Below, piece by piece: positions 48,202 to 57,418 of a stretch of DNA of 64,000 nucleotides. Under the pieces are notes generated by a model that ran no database searches, had not been told where the DNA came from, and saw nothing but the letters and a program-made list of their open reading frames with translations. How positions within the stretch are numbered: the stretch's first letter is position 1; each line of letters opens with the position of its first letter. Position numbers and translations under genes: made by a program. Location: NCBI RefSeq assembly GCF_023502345.1, contig NZ_JAMFLX010000014.1:59035-123034 (forward strand), read 5' to 3'. This DNA comes from Parendozoicomonas callyspongiae. GTDB taxonomy: Bacteria; Pseudomonadota; Gammaproteobacteria; Pseudomonadales; Endozoicomonadaceae.

Positions 48202-50685
48202 ATGAGTAAAGCGGTCAGAGTAGCCCGATTCGGGTTATGGTGTGGTGTTGCAGTACTATGTGGGGCCTTGCTCATTGGTAGCAGCGCATTCCTGTATCTG
48301 AGTCCGAGTCTTCCATCAGTTGAATCACTGCGGGATGTCCGGCTTCAGACCCCTTTAAGAATTTATGCCGAAGATGGCAGCCTTATCGCTGAATTTGGTG
48401 AAAAGAGGCGCTCCCCGGTCAATATTGAAGAAGTGCCGGATACGCTGATAAAGGCTTTCCTTGCTGCGGAAGATGATCGGTTCTTCTCCCACAATGGTGT
48501 TGATATCAACGGTCTTCTCCGGGCAACTGTACAGCTGGTATCTACCGGACGTATCCAGTCCGGCGGCAGTACCATCACCATGCAGGTGGCAAAGAACTTC
48601 TTCCTGTCCCGGGAACGGGTCTTTTCCCGGAAGTTCAATGAAATCCTTCTGGCAATGGAGATTGAGCGTAAGCTGAGCAAACCGGAGATTATCGAGCTCT
48701 ACCTGAACAAGATCTACCTCGGCAACCGTGCCTATGGCATCGAAGCCGCTGCCCAAGTTTATTACGGAAAGTCTGTTGATGAACTGAGCCTGGCTCAGAT
48801 GGCCATGATTGCCGGCCTGCCCAAGGCTCCATCCAAATATAACCCACTGGCCAATGCACCACGCTCCCTGCTACGCCGAAATTGGATTCTGGAACGCATG
48901 AGGGATCTTGGTTACATCACCGAGGCTGAGTTTACCGAAGCTGTCGACAGGCCAGTAACGGCCCGCTACCACAGCCTGCCAATTGATCTGGAAGCACCCT
49001 ACGTTGCTGAGGCGGTCCGGATGGAAGTTGCTCAACTGTACGGAGCCAATACCTACACCGATGGTTACGAAGTCTACACCTCTATCAATTCAGAACAGCA
49101 GCGTGCTGCAAACACTGCCATTGATAAAGGCCTGCAGGCATATGACGAACGGCACGGTTACCGTGGCCCAGAACAGGAATTAAGCACCAACCCTGCAGAG
49201 TGGCAGCAGACACTGAATACCACATCCAAAATTGGGCAGCTTCAAGCGGCTGTTGTCACCGATGTCAGCGAACAGGGCGCCAGCATTCTATTCCGAGATG
49301 GCAGCAATGCAGTACTGGATTGGGAAGGAATGAAATGGGCAAAACCTTATATAGATGTAAACAGACAGGGGAAAAGCCCGAAGATTCCTGAAGATGTATT
49401 GAAACCCGGTTATCTGATTCGCGTCAGAGCAAGCGATGAAGGATGGCGCTTAAGCCAGATTCCGGAAGCGCAGTCAGCCATGATTGCGATTAAACCGGAA
49501 GACGGCGCTATAACGGCCATGGTTGGCGGGTTTAACTTCTACGACAGCAAGTACAACCGTGTTACCCAGGCCAATCGTCAGGTTGGTTCAGCATTCAAGC
49601 CCTTTGTTTACAGCGCAGCTATTCAAAAAGGTGCCAACCCAGCCACCATGATTAATGATGCGCCGGTTGTATTTAATGATGACAAGCTGGAGAGTCACTG
49701 GCGCCCACAAAATGACAACCAGAAGTTCTACGGCCCAACACGCATTCGTGAAGGACTGTATCGCTCCCGCAACCTGGTCTCAATCCGCCTGCTTCAGCGC
49801 ACCGGGGTCAACTACACCCTCGACTATATGGAACAGCTGGGTCTGCCAAGGGATAAACTGCCTGAAAACCTGTCCCTTTCACTCGGCAGCGCCGGCTTAA
49901 CACCACTGGAACTGGCGACCGGCTATACCGTTATTGCCAATGGCGGTTTCAAAGTTGAACCGTACATGATCAGGCGCATCGACCGTTTGGACACCACAGT
50001 TCTGGAGTATGAGCCCACTGTCGCTTGCAGAGAGTGCACGGAAGAAGATTTTCAAAAACAGGAAGAACTGGCTCAGGAGCAGGTTCAACCCGTTGTTGAA
50101 CTGGATGCAACAGACATTGATACAACAGATCAGTTGAAACTGCTGGCAGATATTGCTCAGCCTGAAATCCCTGTAGTCCGTAAGCTCGCACCAAGAGTGA
50201 TGGATAAACGCACCAACTACATCATGTACGACATGATGCAGGATGTTATCCAAAGGGGAACAGGGCGTCGCGCCAAGGCACTTAACCGCAGCGATCTTGC
50301 AGGTAAGACAGGTACGACTAACGACCAGCGTGATGTCTGGTTCTCAGGTTTCAATCCCAGCCTGCAGGCAACAGTATGGCTTGGGTTTGACCAGCCAAGC
50401 ACCCTGGGTCGCTGGGAGTATGGAGCGAATGCTGCCCTGCCAATCTGGATTGACTTTATAAAGGTTGCCCTGAGAAACCAGCCGGATATCACAGTTCCCC
50501 AGCCGGAAGGTTTGGTCACCCTGAAAATTGATCCGAAAACCGGCCAGCCTGCGGCTCCTGGAGATCCGGATGCAATCTTTGAAATTTTCCGAGCAGAAGA
50601 TGCACCCAAAATCAGCCCAATAGATAACCCGGGAAGTTCGAACGAAACCGAGGAAGAAACATTTAATCCCGGCGATATCTTCTAG
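48202..50685 (+). CDS. mrcA: Penicillin-binding protein 1A
   Basis: This class A PBP polymerises and cross-links peptidoglycan. The 827-residue protein has an N-terminal membrane anchor (CGVAVLCGALLIGSSAFLYL), the glycosyltransferase domain with AAEDDRFFSHNGVD (catalytic Glu about 91) and GGSTITMQVAKN, then an OB-like insert (300-430), and the transpeptidase with GSAFKPF (Ser463, Lys466), and KTG at 702-704. The C-terminal tail is acidic. Divergence from pilM is the standard arrangement in Pseudomonas. Confidence 0.97.
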   Translation: MSKAVRVARFGLWCGVAVLCGALLIGSSAFLYLSPSLPSVESLRDVRLQTPLRIYAEDGSLIAEFGEKRRSPVNIEEVPDTLIKAFLAAEDDRFFSHNGVDINGLLRATVQLVSTGRIQSGGSTITMQVAKNFFLSRERVFSRKFNEILLAMEIERKLSKPEIIELYLNKIYLGNRAYGIEAAAQVYYGKSVDELSLAQMAMIAGLPKAPSKYNPLANAPRSLLRRNWILERMRDLGYITEAEFTEAVDRPVTARYHSLPIDLEAPYVAEAVRMEVAQLYGANTYTDGYEVYTSINSEQQRAANTAIDKGLQAYDERHGYRGPEQELSTNPAEWQQTLNTTSKIGQLQAAVVTDVSEQGASILFRDGSNAVLDWEGMKWAKPYIDVNRQGKSPKIPEDVLKPGYLIRVRASDEGWRLSQIPEAQSAMIAIKPEDGAITAMVGGFNFYDSKYNRVTQANRQVGSAFKPFVYSAAIQKGANPATMINDAPVVFNDDKLESHWRPQNDNQKFYGPTRIREGLYRSRNLVSIRLLQRTGVNYTLDYMEQLGLPRDKLPENLSLSLGSAGLTPLELATGYTVIANGGFKVEPYMIRRIDRLDTTVLEYEPTVACRECTEEDFQKQEELAQEQVQPVVELDATDIDTTDQLKLLADIAQPEIPVVRKLAPRVMDKRTNYIMYDMMQDVIQRGTGRRAKALNRSDLAGKTGTTNDQRDVWFSGFNPSLQATVWLGFDQPSTLGRWEYGANAALPIWIDFIKVALRNQPDITVPQPEGLVTLKIDPKTGQPAAPGDPDAIFEIFRAEDAPKISPIDNPGSSNETEEETFNPGDIF

Positions 50686-50707
50686 CTGCTTTTAGCCTTT
50701 CCCATAA

Positions 50708-50740
50708 AAAAACCCTGTCAAACGACAGGGTTTTTCTTTT
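50708..50740 (+). terminator. Terminator after mrcA
   Basis: A 12-bp stem (AAAAACCCTGTC at 50708-50719, partner 50724-50735) with AAAC loop ends in TTTTTCTTTT. It also lies 36 bp beyond the 3' end of the convergent malic enzyme gene and could serve both. Confidence 0.92.
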
Positions 50741-50775
50741 CTGGTTTCAACCAAAAACTAACCAAAGAACATCGA

Positions 50776-52044
50776 TTAGTACACAATATCTTTTGCAGAT
50801 TTGAGAGGATAATGCACCGGATATTCAACACGTGCTACACCGGTATCAACTGCAGCCCTGGCAACAGCCGCAGATACCACACTCAGCAAGCGGGGGTCAG
50901 TCGGTTTGGGAATAATGTAGTCTGGACCAAACTCCATTGAATCCACGCCATAAGCTTTCAGCACATCAGCATGCACAGGCTCCTTGGCCAGATCCTTGAT
51001 AGCATTGGCCGCAGCCACCTTCATCTCCTCATTGATCGCACTTGCTCTCACATCAAGCGCACCACGGAAAATAAAGGGGAAGCCCAGCACATTGTTTACC
51101 TGATTGGGGTAATCCGAGCGACCTGTCGCCATTATCACGTCAGGACGTGCCTCAATCGCCTTCTCCGGGCTGATTTCAGGATCAGGGTTAGAGCAGGCAA
51201 ACACGACTGGCTTGTCGGCCATGCGGGTCAACTGTTCTGGAGACAGCAAATTAGGGCCTGACAGCCCGAGGAAAACGTCTGCTCCCTCAATCGCATCATC
51301 CAATGTACGACACTCAGTCTCTACAGCAAAAGCTGCCTTGTACTGGTTCAGGTCATCACGCCCGGTGTGAATAACACCCTTGCGGTCAAGCATCAGAATA
51401 TTCTGTGGGCTCATACCGCAGCTGATCAGCAGTTTGCAGCATGCATTGGCAGCAGCACCGGCACCCAGACAAACCATTCTGGCTTTATCGATGGTTTTGC
51501 CAGCCAGTTCTAAAGCATTCAGCATACCTGCCACAGTAACAATCGCTGTACCGTGTTGATCATCATGGAAAATTGGAATATTGCACTCTTCAATCAAAGT
51601 GCGCTCAATCTCGAAACACTCAGGTGCTTTAATATCTTCAAGGTTGATACCGCCAAATGTATTGGCAATACGTTTCACAGTATCGATAAATGCCTGCGGG
51701 CTTTCTGATTCAACTTCAATATCAATGGAATCAACACCAGCAAAACGTTTAAACAGAAGCGCTTTACCTTCCATTACCGGCTTACTGGCCAGTGGCCCAA
51801 GGTCTCCAAGACCAAGAATTGCGGAACCGTTACTGATAACAGCAACAAGGTTGCCTTTTGCCGTATATTTGTAGGCGAGCTCTGGGTCTTTAGCGATTTC
51901 GCGAACTGGCTCAGCCACTCCAGGACTATATGCCAGTGAAAGATCACGGGAAGTCTCAGCGGGCTTGGTCAATTCAACACTGATTTTTCCGGGTCTGGGA
52001 TTCGCGTGATAATCAAGAGCAGCTTGTTTCATATCCTCAGCCAT
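50776..52044 (-). CDS. maeB: NADP-type malic enzyme, short form
   Basis: It oxidatively decarboxylates malate to pyruvate. The 422-residue protein has SLAYSPGVAEPVREI, the catalytic Lys/Asp region (GDLGPLASKPVMEGKALLFKRFAG in two parts), FHDDQHGTAIV and the nucleotide fold VCLGAGAAANACCKLL. It lacks the C-terminal phosphotransacetylase-like domain of E. coli MaeB. ATG 52044 with GGAAG upstream is chosen over a longer frame from 52113. Location between mrcA and rpmE matches Pseudomonas. Confidence 0.95.
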   Translation of the reverse strand: MAEDMKQAALDYHANPRPGKISVELTKPAETSRDLSLAYSPGVAEPVREIAKDPELAYKYTAKGNLVAVISNGSAILGLGDLGPLASKPVMEGKALLFKRFAGVDSIDIEVESESPQAFIDTVKRIANTFGGINLEDIKAPECFEIERTLIEECNIPIFHDDQHGTAIVTVAGMLNALELAGKTIDKARMVCLGAGAAANACCKLLISCGMSPQNILMLDRKGVIHTGRDDLNQYKAAFAVETECRTLDDAIEGADVFLGLSGPNLLSPEQLTRMADKPVVFACSNPDPEISPEKAIEARPDVIMATGRSDYPNQVNNVLGFPFIFRGALDVRASAINEEMKVAAANAIKDLAKEPVHADVLKAYGVDSMEFGPDYIIPKPTDPRLLSVVSAAVARAAVDTGVARVEYPVHYPLKSAKDIVY

Positions 52045-52203
52045 TATAATTGCTTCCGGTTTTTTATTATTGCCTGCTGGGAGGGATGAGAATATCGGAA
52101 AGGAATAATCCACTCAACAGCTCGATGAAAAACTGCAAACAATATAAAGAAGAAAAACGGGAAATCTATCTGACGAGCGTCAGATTCATGAATTTAAACG
52201 ATG

Positions 52204-52231
52204 AAAAAAGGCACCGGGTGGTGCCTTTTTT
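52204..52231 (-). terminator. Terminator after rpmE
   Basis: A 12-bp stem of AAAAAAGGCACC (52204-52215) and its complement (52220-52231) with a 4-base loop lies 10 bases past the rpmE stop. On the minus strand it ends in T6. Confidence 0.93.
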
Positions 52232-52240
52232 CCAGGGTTC

Positions 52241-52456
52241 TCAGCGCTTGGTGCTGAGTGCGCCGAAACGCTTGTTGAAGCGTTCGATACGACCGCCGGT
52301 ATCCATAACCTTCTGAGTACCGGTGTAGAACGGATGGCACTTGGCACATACGTCCAGGTGGATATCCTTGCACAGAGTGGATTTAACCTTGATTACGTTA
52401 CCGCAGGAACAGGTAGCAGTAATCTCTTCGTACTTAGGATGGATATCATCTTTCAT
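52241..52456 (-). CDS. rpmE: 50S ribosomal protein L31, zinc-binding form
   Basis: L31 bridges the ribosomal subunits. The 71-residue protein starts [20 protein letters not shown]; Cys16, Cys18, Cys37 and Cys40 make the zinc site of the C+ form. ATG 52456 follows AGAGG; the longer upstream frame is not conserved. In Pseudomonas rpmE is next to priA; here about 2.7 kb of accessory sequence lies between. Confidence 0.97.
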   Translation of the reverse strand: MKDDIHPKYEEITATCSCGNVIKVKSTLCKDIHLDVCAKCHPFYTGTQKVMDTGGRIERFNKRFGALSTKR

Positions 52457-52754
52457 CGAATCAGCCTCTAGCATATATGTATGCCGCCACCAGTTCCCGC
52501 AGACATTCACCCGCGCAACAAGCACCGCATACCAATCAACCCAGGAAAATCCCGGACATAAAGAGCGCGAATATTAGCAGAGTGGAACCGCCCGGAAAAG
52601 ACAGAAATTATCCCGACTTATCTGCCATTATTATCAGACCTGCAAAACCATCAACTTGCTCATCAAAGCAGGTCCTTTTCAGACAGATCCCGTAATCCCA
52701 CGCACCATACCCGTGATTGTCATTATTGATCAGACACCGGTCTGGCCATGTAAT

Positions 52755-53189
52755 ATGAGTCTCGCCAAAAAAACCTTAAAAATCAGACAGTTTATAAATG
52801 CAACTGGACTCAGAAACACCAGCTGAAGATCGAATATCAAACTTCTTGAGCCACTCCTCCTGCTGGCAGGATTAGGGCTGTCCTTTGGATATATTGGCTC
52901 CACAATGAGTGTAACCAATATGTTCAACACCCTTTTTGCCACGGCCCATGACAGTCGTTTCAGTAAAGGTTTCAAAACCACAGAGCTGATATCGCTGACT
53001 AATTTTGGAACAGCCTTTGGAATGGGCATGATCGTCATTATCTGTTCAATTTGCTTATATGCTGGACGAAAGGCGCTCGCATTTCCCTACCCAAAAATGG
53101 CAAAAACCGAGGCAGGGGTTGGGGTTGGGGTTGGGGTTGGGATTCTGAATGAGATTGCGACTGCGGAAAGGCTGAATGGTTTTCGCTGA
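52755..53189 (+). pseudogene. Small membrane protein interrupted by an in-frame TGA
   Basis: A frame opening at ATG 52755 (MSLAKKTLKIRQF...) meets TGA at 52824-52826, then continues in the same frame as RSNIKLLEPLLLLAGLGLS with a first hydrophobic segment, an internal ATG (52905), and a second one (FGTAFGMGMIVIICSICLYAG), ending at 53189. Reading TGA as TGG (Trp) would give 144 residues with two membrane helices. Alternatively only the part from 52905 (94 residues, one helix) is made. No family is recognised, and the last third contains the Gly-Val repeat encoded by GGGGTT. The remaining gap from 52457 to 52754 holds the rpmE promoter and nothing else that I recognise. Confidence 0.35.
53115..53141 (+). 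repeat. GGGGTT tandem repeat, G-quadruplex-capable
   Basis: Four perfect GGGGTT units (53115-53138) are followed by GGG. Four or more G-runs of three to four with TT spacers can fold into an intramolecular quadruplex on the plus (coding) strand. The repeat codes Gly-Val in the interrupted frame. Confidence 0.9.
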
Positions 53190-53197
53190 GAATTCTC

Positions 53198-53425
53198 ATG
53201 GGCCTCCGTATTGATAATCTCAGGACTATTGGGAAAAACAACCCAGGAAATGCCGCAAGCTGCCTTCAAGGGGTGTTTGTGGAGTGGCTGAACTGGGCAG
53301 GCAGCTCATTCATTGATGCTGGGCCTCCCACACTGGCTCTTTTGGTTAAGTTTATCCATTTGACAGGCGATCTGGCTGTAGCTGAAAGGGAGCAAACTTA
53401 CTTTCAAAACCATTCAGAAAAATAG
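53198..53425 (+). CDS. Short unrecognised frame, 75 residues
   Basis: ATG 53198 opens a 75-residue frame (MGLRIDNLRTIGKNN ... TYFQNHSEK). It has no ribosome site, signal or clear membrane helix, though AGSSFIDAGPPTLALLVKFI is moderately hydrophobic. It may be the shifted continuation of the broken membrane-protein gene upstream, or random. The 97 bases after it up to the kinase frame hold nothing that I recognise. Confidence 0.2.
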   Translation: MGLRIDNLRTIGKNNPGNAASCLQGVFVEWLNWAGSSFIDAGPPTLALLVKFIHLTGDLAVAEREQTYFQNHSEK

Positions 53426-53564
53426 TGAACCACACCAAAACCCGGATAATCCGGATTGATACCTATCTTGTCAGCAAAGCTATCAATGCTAACTGTTTTT
53501 TGTCAACGCAAGCTCATTTGTCTTGTCTAAGCCTTATCAATATGCCCAACCTACAGGAGACATA

Positions 53565-54683
53565 ATGTTAGTAGCAGCTTCAGAAAAGATAAACGCAATC
53601 ATACAGGGTGAGGGACCACAGAAAGACGCATTGCCTGCCAGTCTCGATCATTGGAGGTTTTGTAAAAAGATGGGATCAGGGGCCTTTGGTTCTGTCTATA
53701 AATACACTAGGCACGAGAATACAAGTCAGGACAGGAACAAAGGGAATAGAAGGATAGAAAGAACCAGCAACGGACGCGTATGCAAAGTTTACCATAAAAA
53801 CGTCCCAGCAACAGTTTACCGCAATGAACTTGATATGGCACAGCGCATCAAGCATCTGCAAAATGAAAATCTTGTCACGGTTGTTGAAGTACAGCGCCAG
53901 GTTCCCGGGAAGCAAGACTGTATTGTGATGGAGTGTGTGGATTCCAATCTCCAGCGTTTAATCAACCCACATTTACCTTTAGAAAAAGGCCTACTGGCCA
54001 AAATGGTCTGGGGCACCAAGCAACTTATCCAGCAAACCTGGAACTATTGCCAAGGTGTTGAGCTTGATCAGAGACTGGTGCCTGATTATTCACGCCAAAT
54101 TCTTAACGGGCTTACCTACTTACACAGACAACGCATAATACATAGTGATCTCAAGCCGGAGAATATTCTGGTAAACACCGCTACCAATCAACTCAAAATT
54201 ACAGACTATGGCAGCTCCCAGAAATTTTGGCCCCTGCAGCAATCTGCGTCCCCGCATTCTTTCACACTGCTATTCGCCCCACCAGAACTATTTGAACCCG
54301 AAAACCAGCTCTCTTCTTTCTGGGTCTGGGGGCTAAGCACTCTAACGGGCGTTTCTGGAGGAATGGCCAGTTACAAAGCCGATATTTTTGCAGCCGGTTG
54401 TATTTTCTTTATGATGAGAACTAAAAAATATGTTGAGATTCTGGGTCTTAATCATTCTAAAGAGCCCGTCATATTGCACGAGGTTAAACAAAAACCTGAT
54501 GGGCTCAGAAAAAAAATCACCACTGAGCTGGCGGCACATGGAATTCAGCAAAATCCTAACCCCGCTCTAGACGAGGTTATACTCATCTCTCTTAGTTATA
54601 AGCCTGAACACAGGCCTTCTGCGGAAGCTTTGTCAAAACAACTAGAGCAGGAGCTCTTTCAGGGAGATTCCCAACGACATTAA
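53565..54683 (+). CDS. Eukaryotic-like Ser/Thr protein kinase
   Basis: The 372-residue protein is a single kinase domain with no membrane segment. Visible parts: glycine loop GSGAFGSV (37-44), the ATP-anchoring Lys74 in RVCKVY, Glu88 of helix C, the catalytic loop IIHSDLKPENIL (Asp195, Lys197, Asn200; the usual HRD Arg is Ser), DYG (Asp214) in place of DFG, and APPE (238-241). An insert near 143-170 separates the lobes. ATG 53565 is chosen since AGGAG sits five bases upstream; a TTG at 53523 is longer but unsupported. It lies in an accessory gap between rpmE and priA. It could be a translocated effector or an internal signalling kinase; there is no PASTA or sensor domain. Confidence 0.87.
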   Translation: MLVAASEKINAIIQGEGPQKDALPASLDHWRFCKKMGSGAFGSVYKYTRHENTSQDRNKGNRRIERTSNGRVCKVYHKNVPATVYRNELDMAQRIKHLQNENLVTVVEVQRQVPGKQDCIVMECVDSNLQRLINPHLPLEKGLLAKMVWGTKQLIQQTWNYCQGVELDQRLVPDYSRQILNGLTYLHRQRIIHSDLKPENILVNTATNQLKITDYGSSQKFWPLQQSASPHSFTLLFAPPELFEPENQLSSFWVWGLSTLTGVSGGMASYKADIFAAGCIFFMMRTKKYVEILGLNHSKEPVILHEVKQKPDGLRKKITTELAAHGIQQNPNPALDEVILISLSYKPEHRPSAEALSKQLEQELFQGDSQRH

Positions 54684-55066
54684 GGCAACAGAGCAAGCTC
54701 TGGCAGTCCCCTTAATAATCCAACCTGGGGCAACTGAACCACAACCTCCCTGCCATAGAAACCTGAACAGTTGGCTGCATTTATCTGGAATTCATCCAAA
54801 CTGAATAAAAAAGTGGGCTTACCGTTTTGTCCACTCTCAGTATTGGTAATGGCGTGAACAGCTTCGCTGCAGCCATGATCGGGCTTGTTGGTGCTCTTGT
54901 CGGAGCTATTGCCTCCATCCACCTTATGCAGATGATGATCCACCCGGTGATATGCAAAAGAACACTTGAAGTTAACGAAGATCTCGCAAGTCAGAAGCAT
55001 AAACTTATTTCTGGCTTTGCCCTGTAGATTTCTACACTCACTATGACTCCATACTGACCAGCCCAT
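54680..55066 (-). CDS. Possible 128-residue unknown protein
   Basis: This frame ends at the kinase gene's 3' end (overlap 4 bp) and fills most of the 473-bp gap before priA. Its C-terminal part (TFLFSLDEFQINAANCSGFY onward) looks protein-like; the N-terminal part is Cys/His-rich and less so. On the other strand, 54827-55027 offers a 66-residue frame from TTG with one hydrophobic stretch (AAAMIGLVGALVGAIASIHL). Only one, if either, is likely real; no ribosome site decides between them. No family is recognised. Confidence 0.25.
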   Translation of the reverse strand: MGWSVWSHSECRNLQGKARNKFMLLTCEIFVNFKCSFAYHRVDHHLHKVDGGNSSDKSTNKPDHGCSEAVHAITNTESGQNGKPTFLFSLDEFQINAANCSGFYGREVVVQLPQVGLLRGLPELALLP

Positions 55067-55156
55067 CAGAATGAGGGCGACTCACTTTATTTTCGCAGAC
55101 GATACCAACGCCTTCTGGTAATCTACCTTTTCATTTTCCTTGATATTTATTCTTCC

Positions 55157-57409
55157 ATGTCTGAACACTCTGCCGGTATTCTACGGATAGCCCTGCCAGT
55201 CAGTCTTCGACGTCTGTTTGACTATCTGCCACCAAAAAGTATACCCGCAGTTAAACTGACTCCCGGCCTTCGCGTTCGCGTCCCTTTTCGAAACAGGGAA
55301 ATTGTTGGTGTTTTAATCAGCCTTGAGATTGAGTCAGAAGTTCCTGCAGACAAACTGCGCCCTGCCAGTGAGATATTAGACAGTACCCCTGTATTATCTG
55401 AGCAGCTGATGAAACTGGCTCTCTGGACGGCTGATTATTATCACCACCCGGCTGGTGATACCTTGATCCAGGCGTTGCCAGCATTACTGAGGCAAGGCTA
55501 TGACCTTGGCAAAGAAGTACATAACTTCTGGCAACCTGCTTCCAACCTGGACAACCAGGCAGAAATAGCGCTGGCCAAAGCCAGGGCTCCAAAACAGCAG
55601 GAAGCCTGGGAACTGATTCGACAACACCCAGACGGTATCAGCACAGAAGCTTTGCGCAGTTTTGGATTTGAAAAACCTCTTTTAAGAAATCTGGAAAAGA
55701 GAGGTTTGGTTGAAAGCCTGACAAAAGCTCCGCAGTACCAGATGTTTTACGACCATCATCCTTTATTGAAATCTTCACCTCTGGTTCTGAATAGCGAACA
55801 GGAAAGAGCTCTGGAAGCTGTTATCTGTGAAGACCAAAGCTTCAGCGCAACACTACTTCACGGCGTAACTGGAAGTGGCAAAACCGAAGTCTACCTGCAG
55901 GCTATCGCCCATGTTCTTTCACAACAAAAGCAAGCCTTGCTTCTGGTTCCTGAAATCGGACTGACCCCACAAACACTGGCACGTTTCAGGGAGCGGTTTA
56001 ACGTACCTGTCTGTGTACTCCACTCCGGGCTGACAGATCGCGAGCGATTAAATGGCTGGCTGGCCGCCCAGCGCGGTGAAGCTGGTATTGTTATCTCTAC
56101 CCGTTCAGGCATCTTCACTCCGCTTTACAGTCCTGGAATCATTATTGTTGATGAAGAGCATGACCTGTCTTACAAACAGCAGGACAGTGTCCGCTACTCC
56201 TCGCGGGACTTAGCGCTGTATAGAGGGCGACTGGAAAATATTCCGGTCATACTGGGAAGTGCCACCCCCAGCCTGGAAACCTTAAACAACAGCATATCCC
56301 ACAGGTTTCGCTATCTGAAGCTCTCTCAAAGAGCCGGAGTGGCCACTCCTCCTCAACTTGAGCTGATTGATACAAGAGGACAGGAGCTTCAGGGAGGCAT
56401 TGCACCGGAAAGCCTTCATGCCATTAAAGACACCCTGCAGCAGGGACATCAGGCACTGGTTTTCCTGAACCGCCGAGGATACGCGCCCACTCTGACCTGT
56501 GATCATTGTGGCTGGCTGGTTGACTGTCCTAACTGTGACGCCCACCTGACTCTGCACCGCTCACCACCACACCTTCACTGCCATCACTGCGACTACCGAC
56601 AGGGTATTCCCAATTGCTGTCCGAACTGCAGCAGCATTGAACTAAGTCCTGTTGGGCAAGGAACAGAAAGGACAGAAGAAATTCTGGCCCAGTTATTCCC
56701 TAAAACTCAGGTGCTGCGAATAGACAGAGACAGTATGCGGAAAAAGCATGCTTTCCAGGAAACCATCGATAAGATTCATAAAGGCGACCCTGCCATCCTG
56801 GTAGGTACCCAGATGCTGGCCAAAGGTCACCATTTCCCAGCAGTCACTCTTGTAGTAATCGTGAATGCGGACGCTGGTTTTTTCAGTGCAGATTTTCGCG
56901 GTTCCGAAAAAACCGGGCAGTTGATCCTGCAGGTTGCAGGCCGGGCCGGACGCGCTGACAGGCCGGGTCGAGTCTTTATTCAAACTGGTACTCCAGACAA
57001 CGAGCAGCTCCAGACCCTGATTCACAAGGGATATGATGATCTGTCAAAAGAGTTACTGGATCAGCGACGTTCAGTTGGTTTGCCACCATTCAGCTATATG
57101 GCGCTGATTTCAGCTGAGGCAACCTTTTCCCAGCCTGCAGAAGAGTTTTTAGTCAATACTGCCAACCTGGCAAAGCAGATAATTGAAGTTGATAATCTCG
57201 GTGGGCCGGAAGGAGTTTTAGTCCTCGGACCGATGCCAGCCCCTATGGAAAAGCGGCAAGGAAGAATGCGTTATCACCTTCATTTACAGGCGAAGACACG
57301 CAAACCCCTGCACAATATGCTTTACAGGCTGCTGCCTCTACTGGAGCAGGATCCACTGGCACGCAAGATTCGCTGGTCCGTGGATATTGATCCTCAGGAT
57401 ATGAGCTAA
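55157..57409 (+). CDS. priA: Primosomal replication restart helicase PriA
   Basis: PriA recognises stalled forks and reloads DnaB. The 750-residue protein has the N-terminal DNA-binding domain (RIALPVSLRRLFDYLPP), Walker A GVTGSGKT (236-243), DEEH box, helicase motifs (ILGSATPSLETL), paired zinc knuckles (CDHCGWLVDCPNC and CHHCDY...CCPNC) and QVAGRAGR. ATG 55157 is the conserved start. Its 3' end is convergent with rsmE, nine bases away. Confidence 0.97.
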   Translation: MSEHSAGILRIALPVSLRRLFDYLPPKSIPAVKLTPGLRVRVPFRNREIVGVLISLEIESEVPADKLRPASEILDSTPVLSEQLMKLALWTADYYHHPAGDTLIQALPALLRQGYDLGKEVHNFWQPASNLDNQAEIALAKARAPKQQEAWELIRQHPDGISTEALRSFGFEKPLLRNLEKRGLVESLTKAPQYQMFYDHHPLLKSSPLVLNSEQERALEAVICEDQSFSATLLHGVTGSGKTEVYLQAIAHVLSQQKQALLLVPEIGLTPQTLARFRERFNVPVCVLHSGLTDRERLNGWLAAQRGEAGIVISTRSGIFTPLYSPGIIIVDEEHDLSYKQQDSVRYSSRDLALYRGRLENIPVILGSATPSLETLNNSISHRFRYLKLSQRAGVATPPQLELIDTRGQELQGGIAPESLHAIKDTLQQGHQALVFLNRRGYAPTLTCDHCGWLVDCPNCDAHLTLHRSPPHLHCHHCDYRQGIPNCCPNCSSIELSPVGQGTERTEEILAQLFPKTQVLRIDRDSMRKKHAFQETIDKIHKGDPAILVGTQMLAKGHHFPAVTLVVIVNADAGFFSADFRGSEKTGQLILQVAGRAGRADRPGRVFIQTGTPDNEQLQTLIHKGYDDLSKELLDQRRSVGLPPFSYMALISAEATFSQPAEEFLVNTANLAKQIIEVDNLGGPEGVLVLGPMPAPMEKRQGRMRYHLHLQAKTRKPLHNMLYRLLPLLEQDPLARKIRWSVDIDPQDMS

Positions 57410-57418
57410 GCGGTGGTT

